64,000 nucleotides of DNA from JBGTSJ01 sp041940305 (lineage in GTDB: Bacteria; Planctomycetota; Planctomycetia; Planctomycetales; Planctomycetaceae). The stretch lies in the NCBI GenBank assembly GCA_041940305.1, contig JBGTSJ010000007.1, positions 186,001-250,000 on the forward strand. The letters are read 5' to 3'. The notes under the pieces are model-generated. The model searched no databases, was not told the DNA's origin, and worked only from the letters and a program-made list of their open reading frames with translations. Within the stretch, counting starts at the first letter, position 1. Every line of letters starts with the position of its first letter. Below are positions 35,582 to 43,884 of this stretch, piece by piece. The translations under genes were made by a program, and so were the position numbers.

Positions 35582-35626
35582 GTGCAAAATGACTGTCCCA
35601 GTAGCCAACGAGGTGGAACTGTCTAA
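35582..35626 (+). CDS. possible 14-codon leader peptide
   Basis: GTG at 35582 lies 7 bases after AGGAGG, an ideal spacing, and opens a frame MQNDCPSSQRGGTV that ends at TAA inside the P3 hairpin. Ribosomes on this frame would melt P1 and P2. A second frame from the ATG at 35589 runs 33 codons to 35690 but sits 14 bases from the AGGAGG. Neither peptide is recognised. Translation is plausible from the ribosome site alone. Confidence 0.35.
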   Translation: MQNDCPSSQRGGTV

Positions 35627-35710
35627 CAGACAGCCGGCGGGCTGTCGGCCAAGGCAGCCATCTCCTCGTGGGGATCACCTTTCACGATGATTCACTGCGA
35701 GCACTAACCG

Positions 35711-35750
35711 AGGCCCGGTTTCCGCAAGGAAGCCGGGCCTTGCTCGCTTT
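35711..35750 (+). terminator. terminator of the structured RNA
   Basis: A continuous 13-bp stem (35711-35723 with 35728-35740, one T-G pair) closes on a GCAA tetraloop and is followed by TTGCTCGCTTT. The stem is very stable; the T-run is interrupted. Confidence 0.8.
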
Positions 35751-35771
35751 CACCCCCCTCGCTTACGTCGA

Positions 35772-35801
35772 AACCCCGGCCGAATCGAATCGACCGGGGT
35801 T
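35772..35801 (-). terminator. possible terminator of the FHA gene
   Basis: AACCCCGG and CCGGGGTT form an 8-bp stem around a 14-nt loop, 44 bp after the stop codon of the minus-strand FHA gene. It lacks a good T-run. Confidence 0.45.
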
Positions 35802-35844
35802 CGGGCCCGCAGTTCGCATCCAGCGGCGCGCATGCCGCCCGGTT

Positions 35845-36681
35845 TCACTTCTTGTTCGTGTTGCTCCCCGTCGGCCGGCGGTGCAGATACTGCTTGATGA
35901 TATCCGCTGCCGTGTCCGGGACATTCCCCGGTGCAGCGGCCTGTCCGCCACCTTCCGGCTTCGGCGCCGGGGGCTGTGCACCGGTCGTCGCAGGATCGGG
36001 CAGGCGGATTTCCGGATACTGTTCGGCCGCCCCGGACTCGGGAGCCGCGGACGGCGGCGCCTGCGGGCCGGGTTGCGGGTACCCGGGCATCGGAGGATAC
36101 GGCATGTTCGGCATGTAGTAGCCGGGAGGGTACATCGGGGGATAGCCGGGATACTGCTGGTAGCCCGGCTGCGGATACTGCGGCATGTAGCCAGGAGCGC
36201 CGGGGTAGGCGGCCGGGAACATCGCCGTGTCTCCAGCGGCCACCTGCGGCGCTCCTGAAGGAGGGGCGAACGCAGGCATCTCCGTCATCGTCTCCGCATT
36301 CGCCGCCGCTGCGAACTGAGTATCATCTCCCGCAGTCTCGACCGCGGCCGCCTCCGGCTTTTCTGCCTGCCCGGTCGCCACGTCATCGCCGAGCAGCACT
36401 TCAAACTCGAGTTTGCCGACAGTCACTCGGTCGCCGGAGTTGAGAACAACCGATCCCTTCAACCGCTCGCCATTGACATACGTGCCGTTCGTGCTGCCCA
36501 GGTCCCGCACCCGCACGGTGATGTCATCATTGGTAAACACGCAATGATGGCGGCTCACGAGCTCGCTGTTGGGGCGCAGGTTGCAGTCCTCTTCCCGGCC
36601 AATCAGGAACCGACCGCTGGGAAGGGGAATGACCGTGCCGTTCTGCCGTTCGGAAAGCACTCTAAGCGATGCCGGAAGCAT
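35845..36681 (-). CDS. FHA-domain protein with Pro/Tyr/Gly-rich tail
   Basis: A 278-residue cytoplasmic protein. The FHA fold is at residues about 1-95, with GRFLIGREEDCNLRP, then ELVSRHHCVF and DLGSTNGTYVNG, the Arg, Ser-x-x-His and Asn residues that bind phosphothreonine. Residues about 100-270 are low complexity: an Ala/Glu-rich spacer, then repeated PGYPQ/YPPMYPPGY elements, then a Pro/Ala-rich end. This form is typical of planctomycete signalling adaptors that read Ser/Thr kinase output; a kinase partner is not adjacent. The tail may mediate self-association. Confidence 0.88.
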   Translation of the reverse strand: MLPASLRVLSERQNGTVIPLPSGRFLIGREEDCNLRPNSELVSRHHCVFTNDDITVRVRDLGSTNGTYVNGERLKGSVVLNSGDRVTVGKLEFEVLLGDDVATGQAEKPEAAAVETAGDDTQFAAAANAETMTEMPAFAPPSGAPQVAAGDTAMFPAAYPGAPGYMPQYPQPGYQQYPGYPPMYPPGYYMPNMPYPPMPGYPQPGPQAPPSAAPESGAAEQYPEIRLPDPATTGAQPPAPKPEGGGQAAAPGNVPDTAADIIKQYLHRRPTGSNTNKK

Positions 36682-36952
36682 TCTGCGTCATCTCCGTGTC
36701 AACCTGGTCCGCGCCGAGCCCACACCCGTGAGCACAACGGAACTCCCTGGATTGGTTTCTCCGTTCCTCGTGTGGTGGAAGACGCGTCTGGCAATCGCCA
36801 ATTGAGAAATGTCAGGGCCGGCGGCGGATGGGAATAAGAGACAGTGCCGCGCATGCCAAGTGCAATATACCCTACCCGTGCGGATGGTGTGAGTCAACAA
36901 CGGGTCTCGCACCGCGCGCCGCGCACTGGACAGGTGGCGACAAGCGGACACT

Positions 36953-38449
36953 TCAACGGTTGCCGTCGGCCGGCACGCACCGGTTGGCGGCCCATTGGCG
37001 GAGCGAAGCCACCTGCTCTGCATTCAGCACCGACAGCGGACGCGTCTTGCGAATTTCCTCCAGCAGGTGCGCATCCTTCAACTCCGCATTCCGGCTGAAC
37101 GCGTTGAACAGCCCCGATACGACGACCTGCTCCAGCTCGGAACCGCTGAAACCCTCTGCGGCAATCGCCAGGTCCGCCAGCCGGAACTCCCCGGCCTCCC
37201 GCCGTCGGCGGCGCAGGTGAATCCCGAGGATCTCCGCACGCACATCGGCCGGCGGCAGGTCGATGAAGAAAACCTCGTCAAACCGCCCCTTCCGCATCAG
37301 CTCGGGCGGCAGGGCGGCAATGTCGTTGGCGGTCGCAATGATGAAGATCGGATGCCGGTGGTCCTGCATCCAGGACAGCAGCGTGCCGAACATCCTCTTC
37401 GACAGGCCTCCGTCCGCGGAGGCCGCCGACGCGGACGCGAACGCCTTCTCAATCTCGTCGATCCACAGGATGCACGGCGCCATCGCTTCGGCCTGGGCCA
37501 GCGCCTGCCGCAACTGGCTTTCGCTCTCTCCGATAAACTTCTGGTAAAGAACCCCGGGGTCGAGGCGCAGCAACGGCATCCGCCAGTCGGCCGCGACGAC
37601 CTTCGCACACAGGCTCTTGCCGCAGCCGGGCACTCCCAGCATCAGCAGCCCCCGGGGCGGCTCGAGCCCGAACTCCCGCGCCTCTTTGGTGAACCCCTGC
37701 CGCCGCTGCGCCAGCCACGACTTGAGATTCTCCAGCCCGCCGATGTCCTCCGGCGAGAAATCGACCGCGATCGCCTCCAGGCACCCCTGTGTCCCGAGCA
37801 GGCGACGCTTGGCCTCCACAATGTGCGGCAGATCCTCGGCCGTCAGTGCGAAGTCGTCCAGGATCGCCGACGCCACGACCCGCTCCGCCTGAGCGCACGA
37901 CAACCCGCGGAGTGTCTGCACCATCTGTTCGACGTCGCGGCGCGTCACCTGCGACGTGATCTGCTCGTAGCAGTCCTTGCGGAGCGCCTGATACGTCCGG
38001 CGCACCACGTCCTCCAGTTCCTCCGTCGAAGGCCAGCCGATCTCGTAGCGGACCGTAAACCGCCGGACTTCCTCCGGCGGCGGGAGGGCGTCGAGCATGA
38101 CGATGCAGGACTTGGTCCTGGCGAACGCCTCCAGCAAATCGCGCAGCGTGCGGTGGACCTGGGCGTCCTTGCAGTGCGGCCCGAGGTCCTTGAACAGAAA
38201 CACAGTCCGCTCGTGGCGGCCGTCCCGAATCTGCTGCAGGGCCTCGATGGCCTTCCCGGCGCTTCCCTCGCCCCGCACGCGCCCCTGCTCGATCGACCGC
38301 AGCCCGCTGGTCATCGACCACTCGAACAGCGGCCGCGACAACTGCTGCGCCGCCCGCGCGACGACCTCCTCCGCACGCTCCTCATCGATCGTTTCAATTG
38401 CGATCAGCGGATTCCCGGACCGCATCAGCAGGGCGAGTTGCTCGGGCAT
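36953..38449 (-). CDS. Ycf46-like AAA+ ATPase
   Basis: A 498-residue cytoplasmic ATPase. The N-terminal half (about 1-230) is the family-specific degenerate P-loop domain (MPEQLALLMRSGNPLIAIET at its start). The second half is a classical AAA module: LLMLGVPGCGKSLCAK Walker A near 265, ILWIDEIEKAF Walker B, FIIATANDIAALPPELMRKGRFDEV with the arginine finger, and FSGSELEQVV sensor 2. Ycf46 proteins occur in cyanobacteria, plastids and many bacteria, with a proposed remodelling role and no settled substrate. The start is placed at ATG 38449; GTG 38470 follows an AAGGAGG site at a long spacing and is possible. It lies 102 bp after the MEDS/PAS kinase on the same strand. Confidence 0.85.
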   Translation of the reverse strand: MPEQLALLMRSGNPLIAIETIDEERAEEVVARAAQQLSRPLFEWSMTSGLRSIEQGRVRGEGSAGKAIEALQQIRDGRHERTVFLFKDLGPHCKDAQVHRTLRDLLEAFARTKSCIVMLDALPPPEEVRRFTVRYEIGWPSTEELEDVVRRTYQALRKDCYEQITSQVTRRDVEQMVQTLRGLSCAQAERVVASAILDDFALTAEDLPHIVEAKRRLLGTQGCLEAIAVDFSPEDIGGLENLKSWLAQRRQGFTKEAREFGLEPPRGLLMLGVPGCGKSLCAKVVAADWRMPLLRLDPGVLYQKFIGESESQLRQALAQAEAMAPCILWIDEIEKAFASASAASADGGLSKRMFGTLLSWMQDHRHPIFIIATANDIAALPPELMRKGRFDEVFFIDLPPADVRAEILGIHLRRRRREAGEFRLADLAIAAEGFSGSELEQVVVSGLFNAFSRNAELKDAHLLEEIRKTRPLSVLNAEQVASLRQWAANRCVPADGNR

Positions 38450-38550
38450 GACCGCATCATAGACCGTCACGTGCCGACAGTGCACCTCCTTGGCCTCGAT
38501 CTGCCGATCCCGCGCATCCCCTGTCTGAGCTCGCAACGGCGACGGGGCGC

Positions 38551-41121
38551 TCAACGGCGGGCCGGTTGCCGCAGCCGAGGATGCTCCAGCACGCTGCGGA
38601 GCCTGTCGAGTGACGGGGGCTTGACCAGATGCTCATCCATGCCCGCTTCCATGGAACGCCGTCGATCCTCGTCCGAACCGTACCCGGTCAGCGCCACCAG
38701 CAGAATGCCGTTGAGCTCGGGGCGCTCCCTCAGTCGTCGAGTCAGTTCGTATCCGTCCATGCGCGGCAGGCCGACGTCGATCAACATCAGGTCCGGTCGA
38801 AACTCACAGGCCGCCTCGAGCGCCGCCTGACCATCGTGCACGGCCAGGACCTCATGGGGCCCCATTTTCTCGAGCAGCAGGACGAGAATTCGCGCCGCGG
38901 CCGCGTTGTCGTCAACGATCAGGATGCGTCGGCCGCTCGCGGGCACAGGCTCCATGACGCCCAGCCGGCGCTGCTCGGGCGGCGCCCGGAGCGGAAGGCT
39001 GATCACGAACTCGCTCCCCTGGCCGGGACCGTCGCTGCGGGCCGACAGCCGTCCACCGTGCAGTTCCGTCAGGCTTTTCGCGACAGTCAGTCCGATCCCC
39101 AATCCTCCCAGCGACCGGTCAATGGATCGCTCCGCCTGCGTGAACAACTCAAAGATGTGCGGCATCAACTCCGGATCGATGCCGACCCCCGTGTCCCGGA
39201 TCCGGATGACCGCCTCCCCGTCCGATCGTTCACCGGTCAGCCAGATTCGCCCCCCCGGTTCGGTGTACTTGGCGGCATTGTTCAGCAGGTTGGCGATGAC
39301 CTGCGCCAGCCGCACGGGGTCGGCCTCTAACCAGACCGGATCCTCCGGGAGGGACACGGTCAACGCATGCTGCTGGGCGTCAATCAGCGGCCGCGATGTT
39401 TCCTCGGCTCGCTCGATGATCCGCGCCAGTTCCACCGGCTGACAGCGAAGCTCCACCTTGCCCCGCATGATCCTCGACACGTCGAGCAGATCGTCCACCA
39501 GGCGGACGAGTTGTTCCACCTGCCTCAGCATCAGCGCAATGACTTCCGGCGTCACCTCGCCCAGCGCCAGCAGGTCCAGCCCGCTGCGGATTGGCGCCAG
39601 CGGATTTCGCAATTCATGAGCCAGCATCGCCAGGAACTCGTCCTTTCGCCGGTCGGCCTCGCGAAGCGACTCCTCAGCCAGCTTCATCCGCGTGATGTCG
39701 AGGTTGATGCCGGCCCAGCAGATGACCTCGCCCCGTTCATCCCGGACCGGGACGCCCCGCGCCAGCAAGTTGTGATACTCGCCGTCCACTCCTCGAAAAC
39801 GATGCTCGATATCCCACACGCCCATCGTCCTGACGCACTCCTTCCAGGCGGCAATGGTCCGCTCGGCGTCATCCGGATGCAGCACGGCCCCCCAGCCGAA
39901 CTCCGAGCACTCCCGCTGCGTGAGTCCCACGAGCTTCAGGAAGGAATCGCTCGCGTACACGTTCCGCCCTTCCGGATCGCAGATCCAGACGCCGTACTCG
40001 ATCGATTCGCCGATGGCCCGATAGATCCGCTCGCTGTCCCGTACTCCCTTCTCGGCCCGCTTCTGGTCCGTGATGTCGATCGCCATTCCGCCGATCATGG
40101 GCGGTTCTCCCGGTTGTCCCGGAATCGCGAACTTCGACACCAGCGAATGATGCAGCAGGCCGTCCGCGTGCTCCAGCGTTTCGACGGTCTGCACGCCGCT
40201 GTCGCCCGCCAGTGCCCGCTGATCGTTCGCCTGGAACTGGCTGGCCGTCTCCTGTGGAAACACCTCGGCGTCAGTTCGGCCGTAAAGCGACTCCCGAGCC
40301 GTCTGGAATGCAGTCACGGCAGCGTCGTTGGCAAACACGTAGCGTCCATCGGCGTCCTTGATCCATGCCAGGCCCGGCAGGTGCCTCATGAACCGCGAGA
40401 ATCGCTGTTCGCTCAACCGCAGTGCTGCCTCCATCTGCAGCCGCGAGGATTGCTCCTCCTCGCGACGCTTGAGCTGGCCGATCATCCAGTCCACGCGCCG
40501 CGCCTCATGCTCGCCGTTCAGGATCAATTCCGGCGGCTCGTAGTACAGGTTGTTGCACACCTGCCGGCCGAGCACGGCCCGCGGATGCGTCCGCAGCACG
40601 TCGTGGATCACGGCGGGAGCGAATCGCTCCCGGTTGTACTGGCAGATGGCCAGTGCCCGGCTGTCCGGGAAGAACTCATTGAGCAGCGCCTCGTATTCGA
40701 TGATCCGGTCGCAGCCGGTCTCCGGACCGAGCGCCCACGTCATCTCACCCGTGACCCGGAAGCCTGCAAACCCGTCCGCTGCGGCCGACCGGACTGCGTC
40801 CCGCAGGAAATCGATCATTCCGGCCGGATCGAATTCTCCCGTCCTCAGGTAGGCGTCCTGCTTCGTCAGCAGCAACAATGCGCCCCGATCCCGTTCCGCC
40901 TGCACGTCGAGCCCCGCATCGCACAAGGCGACCGTCACTTCCTCGATCGTCCGATCGTCGGCGACGTAGACGCACCGGTCGCCGGCTGACAACCCGCCGG
41001 AGATGAACGGCACCGCCGCGGCCATCTGCTCGGCGCGGCTGTCATAGATCATGCAGAGATGCTCGCCGTACTCCAAAGCGGCGATCTGCTCGTCGAGCGT
41101 GACCATTCGCGTCCGTTCCAT
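38551..41121 (-). CDS. MEDS-PAS-PAS hybrid histidine kinase
   Basis: An 856-residue cytoplasmic sensor kinase without membrane helices. Residues about 10-190 form a MEDS domain (EYGEHLCMIYDSRAEQMAAA), the sensory module first described for DcmR and methanogen kinases. Two PAS domains follow at about 240-360 and 365-490. The HisKA box is FLAMLAHELRNPLAPIRSG; the ATP-binding domain has NLLNNAAKYT, DTGVGI and GGLGIGLTVAK. The C-terminal receiver has LIVDDNAAA and the phospho-acceptor in LMLIDVGLPRMDGYE. No separate response regulator is adjacent. The AAA ATPase gene lies downstream on the same strand. Confidence 0.92.
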   Translation of the reverse strand: MERTRMVTLDEQIAALEYGEHLCMIYDSRAEQMAAAVPFISGGLSAGDRCVYVADDRTIEEVTVALCDAGLDVQAERDRGALLLLTKQDAYLRTGEFDPAGMIDFLRDAVRSAAADGFAGFRVTGEMTWALGPETGCDRIIEYEALLNEFFPDSRALAICQYNRERFAPAVIHDVLRTHPRAVLGRQVCNNLYYEPPELILNGEHEARRVDWMIGQLKRREEEQSSRLQMEAALRLSEQRFSRFMRHLPGLAWIKDADGRYVFANDAAVTAFQTARESLYGRTDAEVFPQETASQFQANDQRALAGDSGVQTVETLEHADGLLHHSLVSKFAIPGQPGEPPMIGGMAIDITDQKRAEKGVRDSERIYRAIGESIEYGVWICDPEGRNVYASDSFLKLVGLTQRECSEFGWGAVLHPDDAERTIAAWKECVRTMGVWDIEHRFRGVDGEYHNLLARGVPVRDERGEVICWAGINLDITRMKLAEESLREADRRKDEFLAMLAHELRNPLAPIRSGLDLLALGEVTPEVIALMLRQVEQLVRLVDDLLDVSRIMRGKVELRCQPVELARIIERAEETSRPLIDAQQHALTVSLPEDPVWLEADPVRLAQVIANLLNNAAKYTEPGGRIWLTGERSDGEAVIRIRDTGVGIDPELMPHIFELFTQAERSIDRSLGGLGIGLTVAKSLTELHGGRLSARSDGPGQGSEFVISLPLRAPPEQRRLGVMEPVPASGRRILIVDDNAAAARILVLLLEKMGPHEVLAVHDGQAALEAACEFRPDLMLIDVGLPRMDGYELTRRLRERPELNGILLVALTGYGSDEDRRRSMEAGMDEHLVKPPSLDRLRSVLEHPRLRQPARR

Positions 41122-41574
41122 CCTGGCGTCACCGGCACGGCGGGGCGCCGACGGACGATGTTACACCCCGGCGATTTTACAGAGAAGTTCGGCCGAACGC
41201 AGCGACCACTGCCGGACACTCTCTCGTCATGCGAACATTCAGGCAGCGTTCCGGATCTCTGCTGCTTCGGCTCACGACCGAACAGCCTCGGCAGTTCATC
41301 CTTGGCCGATTCCAGCTTCGCCTGGCAGACCCCCTCCTCCAGATCCAAGGCGTCGCTCGACTCCGTGACCTTCTGCGACCATCGTCTGGTCTGTCGCTTG
41401 GCCGTGTCCTGCTCCTCATCGGCGATGAGCACCGTTGTGATTTTCGCACATCCCGCTGCGGCGCGAACCCCCCCACAGAGCCTCCAGCTGCACTGCTTGT
41501 CTTCCCTGCCTCGCGCGGGATAGGCTGATCGGCAGACTGCCCGGCCCGGATGCTCACAAGTGGGAGCCGATTCC
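41122..41574. other. intergenic with the DUF3175 relic
   Basis: About 450 bp between divergent genes. Apart from the truncated DUF3175 copy I see nothing recognisable. Confidence 0.45.
41274..41432 (-). pseudogene. DUF3175 protein with internal deletion
   Basis: A minus-strand frame gives RRWSQKVTESSDALDLEEGV followed at once by AKLESAKDELPRLFGRE. These are, respectively, the conserved N-terminal and C-terminal pieces of DUF3175 proteins, which in intact members are separated by about 50 residues (the SLKRSAE and FYINRAG region). The join is in frame, so a short protein could still be made, but the core is gone. I recognise the family from memory of these motifs. Confidence 0.55.
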
Positions 41575-42243
41575 ATGCGGACTTGTCTTTCGTGTGGCGC
41601 CCGTGCCGCCGATGATCGCCGGCGGTGTCTGCAATGCGGCGAATTGCTGCCTCCGTCGTCGCCGGGCATACAGGCCGATCCCGCCGCTCAGGACGAACTC
41701 TACGACGCCGATGATCTGCTGGATGTGCCGCGCGGACCTGGCGGGGTCTGGCGCGACGGTCGGTTGCTCGTGCTGCGCAAGACGGCCCAACTGCCGGACC
41801 GCTGCGTCAAGAGTAACGTGGAAACCGATCGAACACTTAAGCGGGCGCTCTACTGGCATCACCCGGCGATCTTCCTGGTGATCTTCGCCGGGTTGCTGAT
41901 CTACGTGATCGTCGCCCTTATCGTCCGCCAGTCCGCGACGGTCCACATCGGTCTCAGCCCCGAATGGTTCGCCCGCCGCCGCCGTGCCATTGCGGCGGGC
42001 TGGACCCTTTCGCTCGCGGGATTGGGGCTCGTGTTCGCCGCAGCCGCCACCGAGAGCGGCGACTATGCGCCGTGGATGGTCATCGGGGGACTCATCCTCG
42101 GGATCCTGATCGGGCCGATTTTCGGCATCGTGCGTTCGCGGATGGTGGCGCCGACGCGGATCACGGACCACCACGTCTGGCTGAAAGGGGTGCACCCGGA
42201 CTACCTCGCCGAGTTGCCCCCCCTGCCGCGCAACATCTTCTGA
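41575..42243 (+). CDS. zinc-ribbon membrane protein of unknown function
   Basis: A 222-residue protein. The N-terminus has MRTCLSCGARA and RRCLQCGELL, a CxxC...CxxC zinc ribbon (residues 4-24). Then come a Pro/Ala-rich linker, a soluble segment, and three or four hydrophobic helices (FLVIFAGLLIYVIVALIV near 100; AAGWTLSLAGLGLVFAAAA; WMVIGGLILGILIGPIFGI). The last 30 residues are polar, with ITDHHVWLKGVHPDYLAELP. GGGAG 8 bases upstream supports ATG 41575. Such proteins are widespread in planctomycetes with no assigned role. Confidence 0.75.
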   Translation: MRTCLSCGARAADDRRRCLQCGELLPPSSPGIQADPAAQDELYDADDLLDVPRGPGGVWRDGRLLVLRKTAQLPDRCVKSNVETDRTLKRALYWHHPAIFLVIFAGLLIYVIVALIVRQSATVHIGLSPEWFARRRRAIAAGWTLSLAGLGLVFAAAATESGDYAPWMVIGGLILGILIGPIFGIVRSRMVAPTRITDHHVWLKGVHPDYLAELPPLPRNIF

Positions 42244-42423
42244 TCAGAGTTCGCACCGATAGAGCGGCGCGTCCATCGCAGTTGAGGCCCTGTTGAACGC
42301 GCTGGTCGCTCCGTGAGCCCGACTCAGCTGACAAGTTCCAGCGAACTCGCCAGTGTCAGCTCATTCCGACTCACGGTGCGGCGCGGCAACGGTCACTGAC
42401 GCTGCGTCAATCAAGGGTCCGCT

Positions 42424-43410
42424 CTAGAACTCACCCAGCGGACGGCCGTCATTCCGTTGTCCCAGATCCCGCCATGTCTGCAGGTTGATGTTCTCCGAGA
42501 TCGCGCGGACCGAACCGTCCATCAGCAGCGACTGCACGATCCCCTCGTGCCAGCTGCGGGAGCTGATGATGGCGAAAGTGGAATCGGTCGCGCTCACACC
42601 TTCGCGCGAACTCACGAAATCGACGTCGTGGGTGATGCTCCCCACAGTGTGCGGCTGGAAGGAGTTGGGACCGAACCATGTGGTAAAGCACGTCTGGTTG
42701 GTCCGCGCGTCCACCCACTCGTTATGTCCCGAGTCATGCAGGGACCCGCCGAGTGCCGAGACGCCGCTGGGAGCCGTGGGCGGAGTCGGCGTCCCGCCGA
42801 CGTCCCGCAGGTAGTGCTGCCACGCCTTCACCTCGGAAACGCCGATCGTGTTGCTGGTGCCGTCGGTGAAGTCGCGCATCCCCGTGCTGCTGTTGGGCCC
42901 GAACGCCCCGGTGCCGATCGCGCCGTTCACGGGGTTCCAGACGAGCCACTCGCCATAATTCGCCGCATACGTCAGCGGATAGTACGTCGTCGAACCGCTC
43001 ACGTAGGCGCTGTCGTTGGTGTCGCTTGGACAGAACAGCACGTCGATCCGCATCCGCGTTACGTTGGCATGCGCAGGGTCGGAATACGGGAGTGAGAAGT
43101 TAATCAGGTTCTGCAGATTCGCCTGCTCGATGTACGGCAGCAGCCGCGCCTGCACCGACCAGCCGGCCGGCTGGGTTACATTGTGGCGATACGTCCCCCC
43201 CGGCGGCAGGACGTTGTAAACGTCGTGGTAGTTGTGCAGCGCGAGGCCGATCTGCTTCAGGTTGTTCTTGCACTGCGTCCGCCGGGCCGCTTCGCGGGCC
43301 TGCTGGACCGCCGGGAGCAGCAGGGCAATCAGGACCGCAATGATCGCGATCACGACCAGCAGCTCGATGAGCGTGAATCCGGGACGACGGCGGGAGCGGG
43401 GGGCGGGCAT
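42424..43410 (-). CDS. DUF1559 prepilin-like protein
   Basis: A 328-residue surface or envelope protein of the DUF1559 family, greatly expanded in Planctomycetota. The N-terminus is a type IV pilin-like signal: a basic MPAPRSRRRPG, then FTLIELLVVIAIIAVLIALL, with cleavage expected after the Gly. LPAVQQAREAARRTQCKNNLKQ follows (seen in two parts), then the family's LPPGG, FCPSD and the C-terminal MDGSVRAISENINLQTW. Its function is unknown; pseudopilin-like structural roles are usually proposed. The start at 43410 is set by the signal. Confidence 0.93.
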   Translation of the reverse strand: MPAPRSRRRPGFTLIELLVVIAIIAVLIALLLPAVQQAREAARRTQCKNNLKQIGLALHNYHDVYNVLPPGGTYRHNVTQPAGWSVQARLLPYIEQANLQNLINFSLPYSDPAHANVTRMRIDVLFCPSDTNDSAYVSGSTTYYPLTYAANYGEWLVWNPVNGAIGTGAFGPNSSTGMRDFTDGTSNTIGVSEVKAWQHYLRDVGGTPTPPTAPSGVSALGGSLHDSGHNEWVDARTNQTCFTTWFGPNSFQPHTVGSITHDVDFVSSREGVSATDSTFAIISSRSWHEGIVQSLLMDGSVRAISENINLQTWRDLGQRNDGRPLGEF

Positions 43411-43884
43411 ACGTGGAGGCCTGTCGCAAACTCGAGGGCGGGGTACCGACCGCGCACCGCTGGCGGCGGTCACATCCGTGAGTCTGGCTGGCGGGCCCGG
43501 AGCGACGAGACAGGCTCGGATCCGGAGGCGTCGGCTGGCTAACTCAATCTGGACCCAGATTATTGACACTGAGTCTCAGTTGCTGAATATAGCCGCAGGC
43601 CCACCGCACCTGCAACCCTTCCGCTCCCAGGTTTCCTCACGAATCTCAAGTCCCTCTCCAAATCCCGACCTATATTTGCGCTATCACTTTTCGGGGGGAC
43701 CTCAACCACTCAGGGCGAGACCCCTCGATTTGCGGCTGCGTTCCCCTCGTTGACGTCGCGTCCATCACCTCTCCTGCGTCGTGCGTCCAGGTTGCGACCT
43801 GTCATACGGGCAAATCTGGGAACTCCACCCTTCGCCTTGGCGATCACGGCGGAGTTTCCCCCTGTCCATCCGGGAACGACTTCC
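43411..43884. other. divergent intergenic region
   Basis: 474 bp between the DUF1559 gene and the exported protein at 43885, transcribed away from each other. It must hold both promoters. No clear consensus hexamers or operators stand out. Confidence 0.4.

Larger units (their letters stand above)
35565..35750 (+). ncRNA. candidate structured RNA with Shine-Dalgarno and anti-Shine-Dalgarno arms
   Basis: Complementary segments nest here. Arm P1 pairs GAAAGG (35566-35571) and TGGTCC (35575-35580) with CCTTTC (35678-35683) and GGATCA (35672-35677), leaving AGG as a bulge. Inside it P2 pairs ACGAGG with CCTCGT (35608/35664) and TGG with CCA. P3 is CTGTCT-AAC-AGACAG (35619-35633). GGCTG at 35640 can pair with CAGCC at 35631 or at 35655, so two hairpins exclude each other. 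The element ends in a strong terminator. The 5' arm AGAAAGGAGGTGGTCC is one base from a full complement of a typical 16S 3' end, and the 3' arm resembles that end itself. It may be a small RNA, or a leader for a tiny peptide. Confidence 0.55.

Noticed and set aside
35421..35690. 89-codon frame through the structured element
   Set aside because: Its upstream part has no start signal and its composition is unstructured; only the short frames directly after the AGGAGG are plausible.
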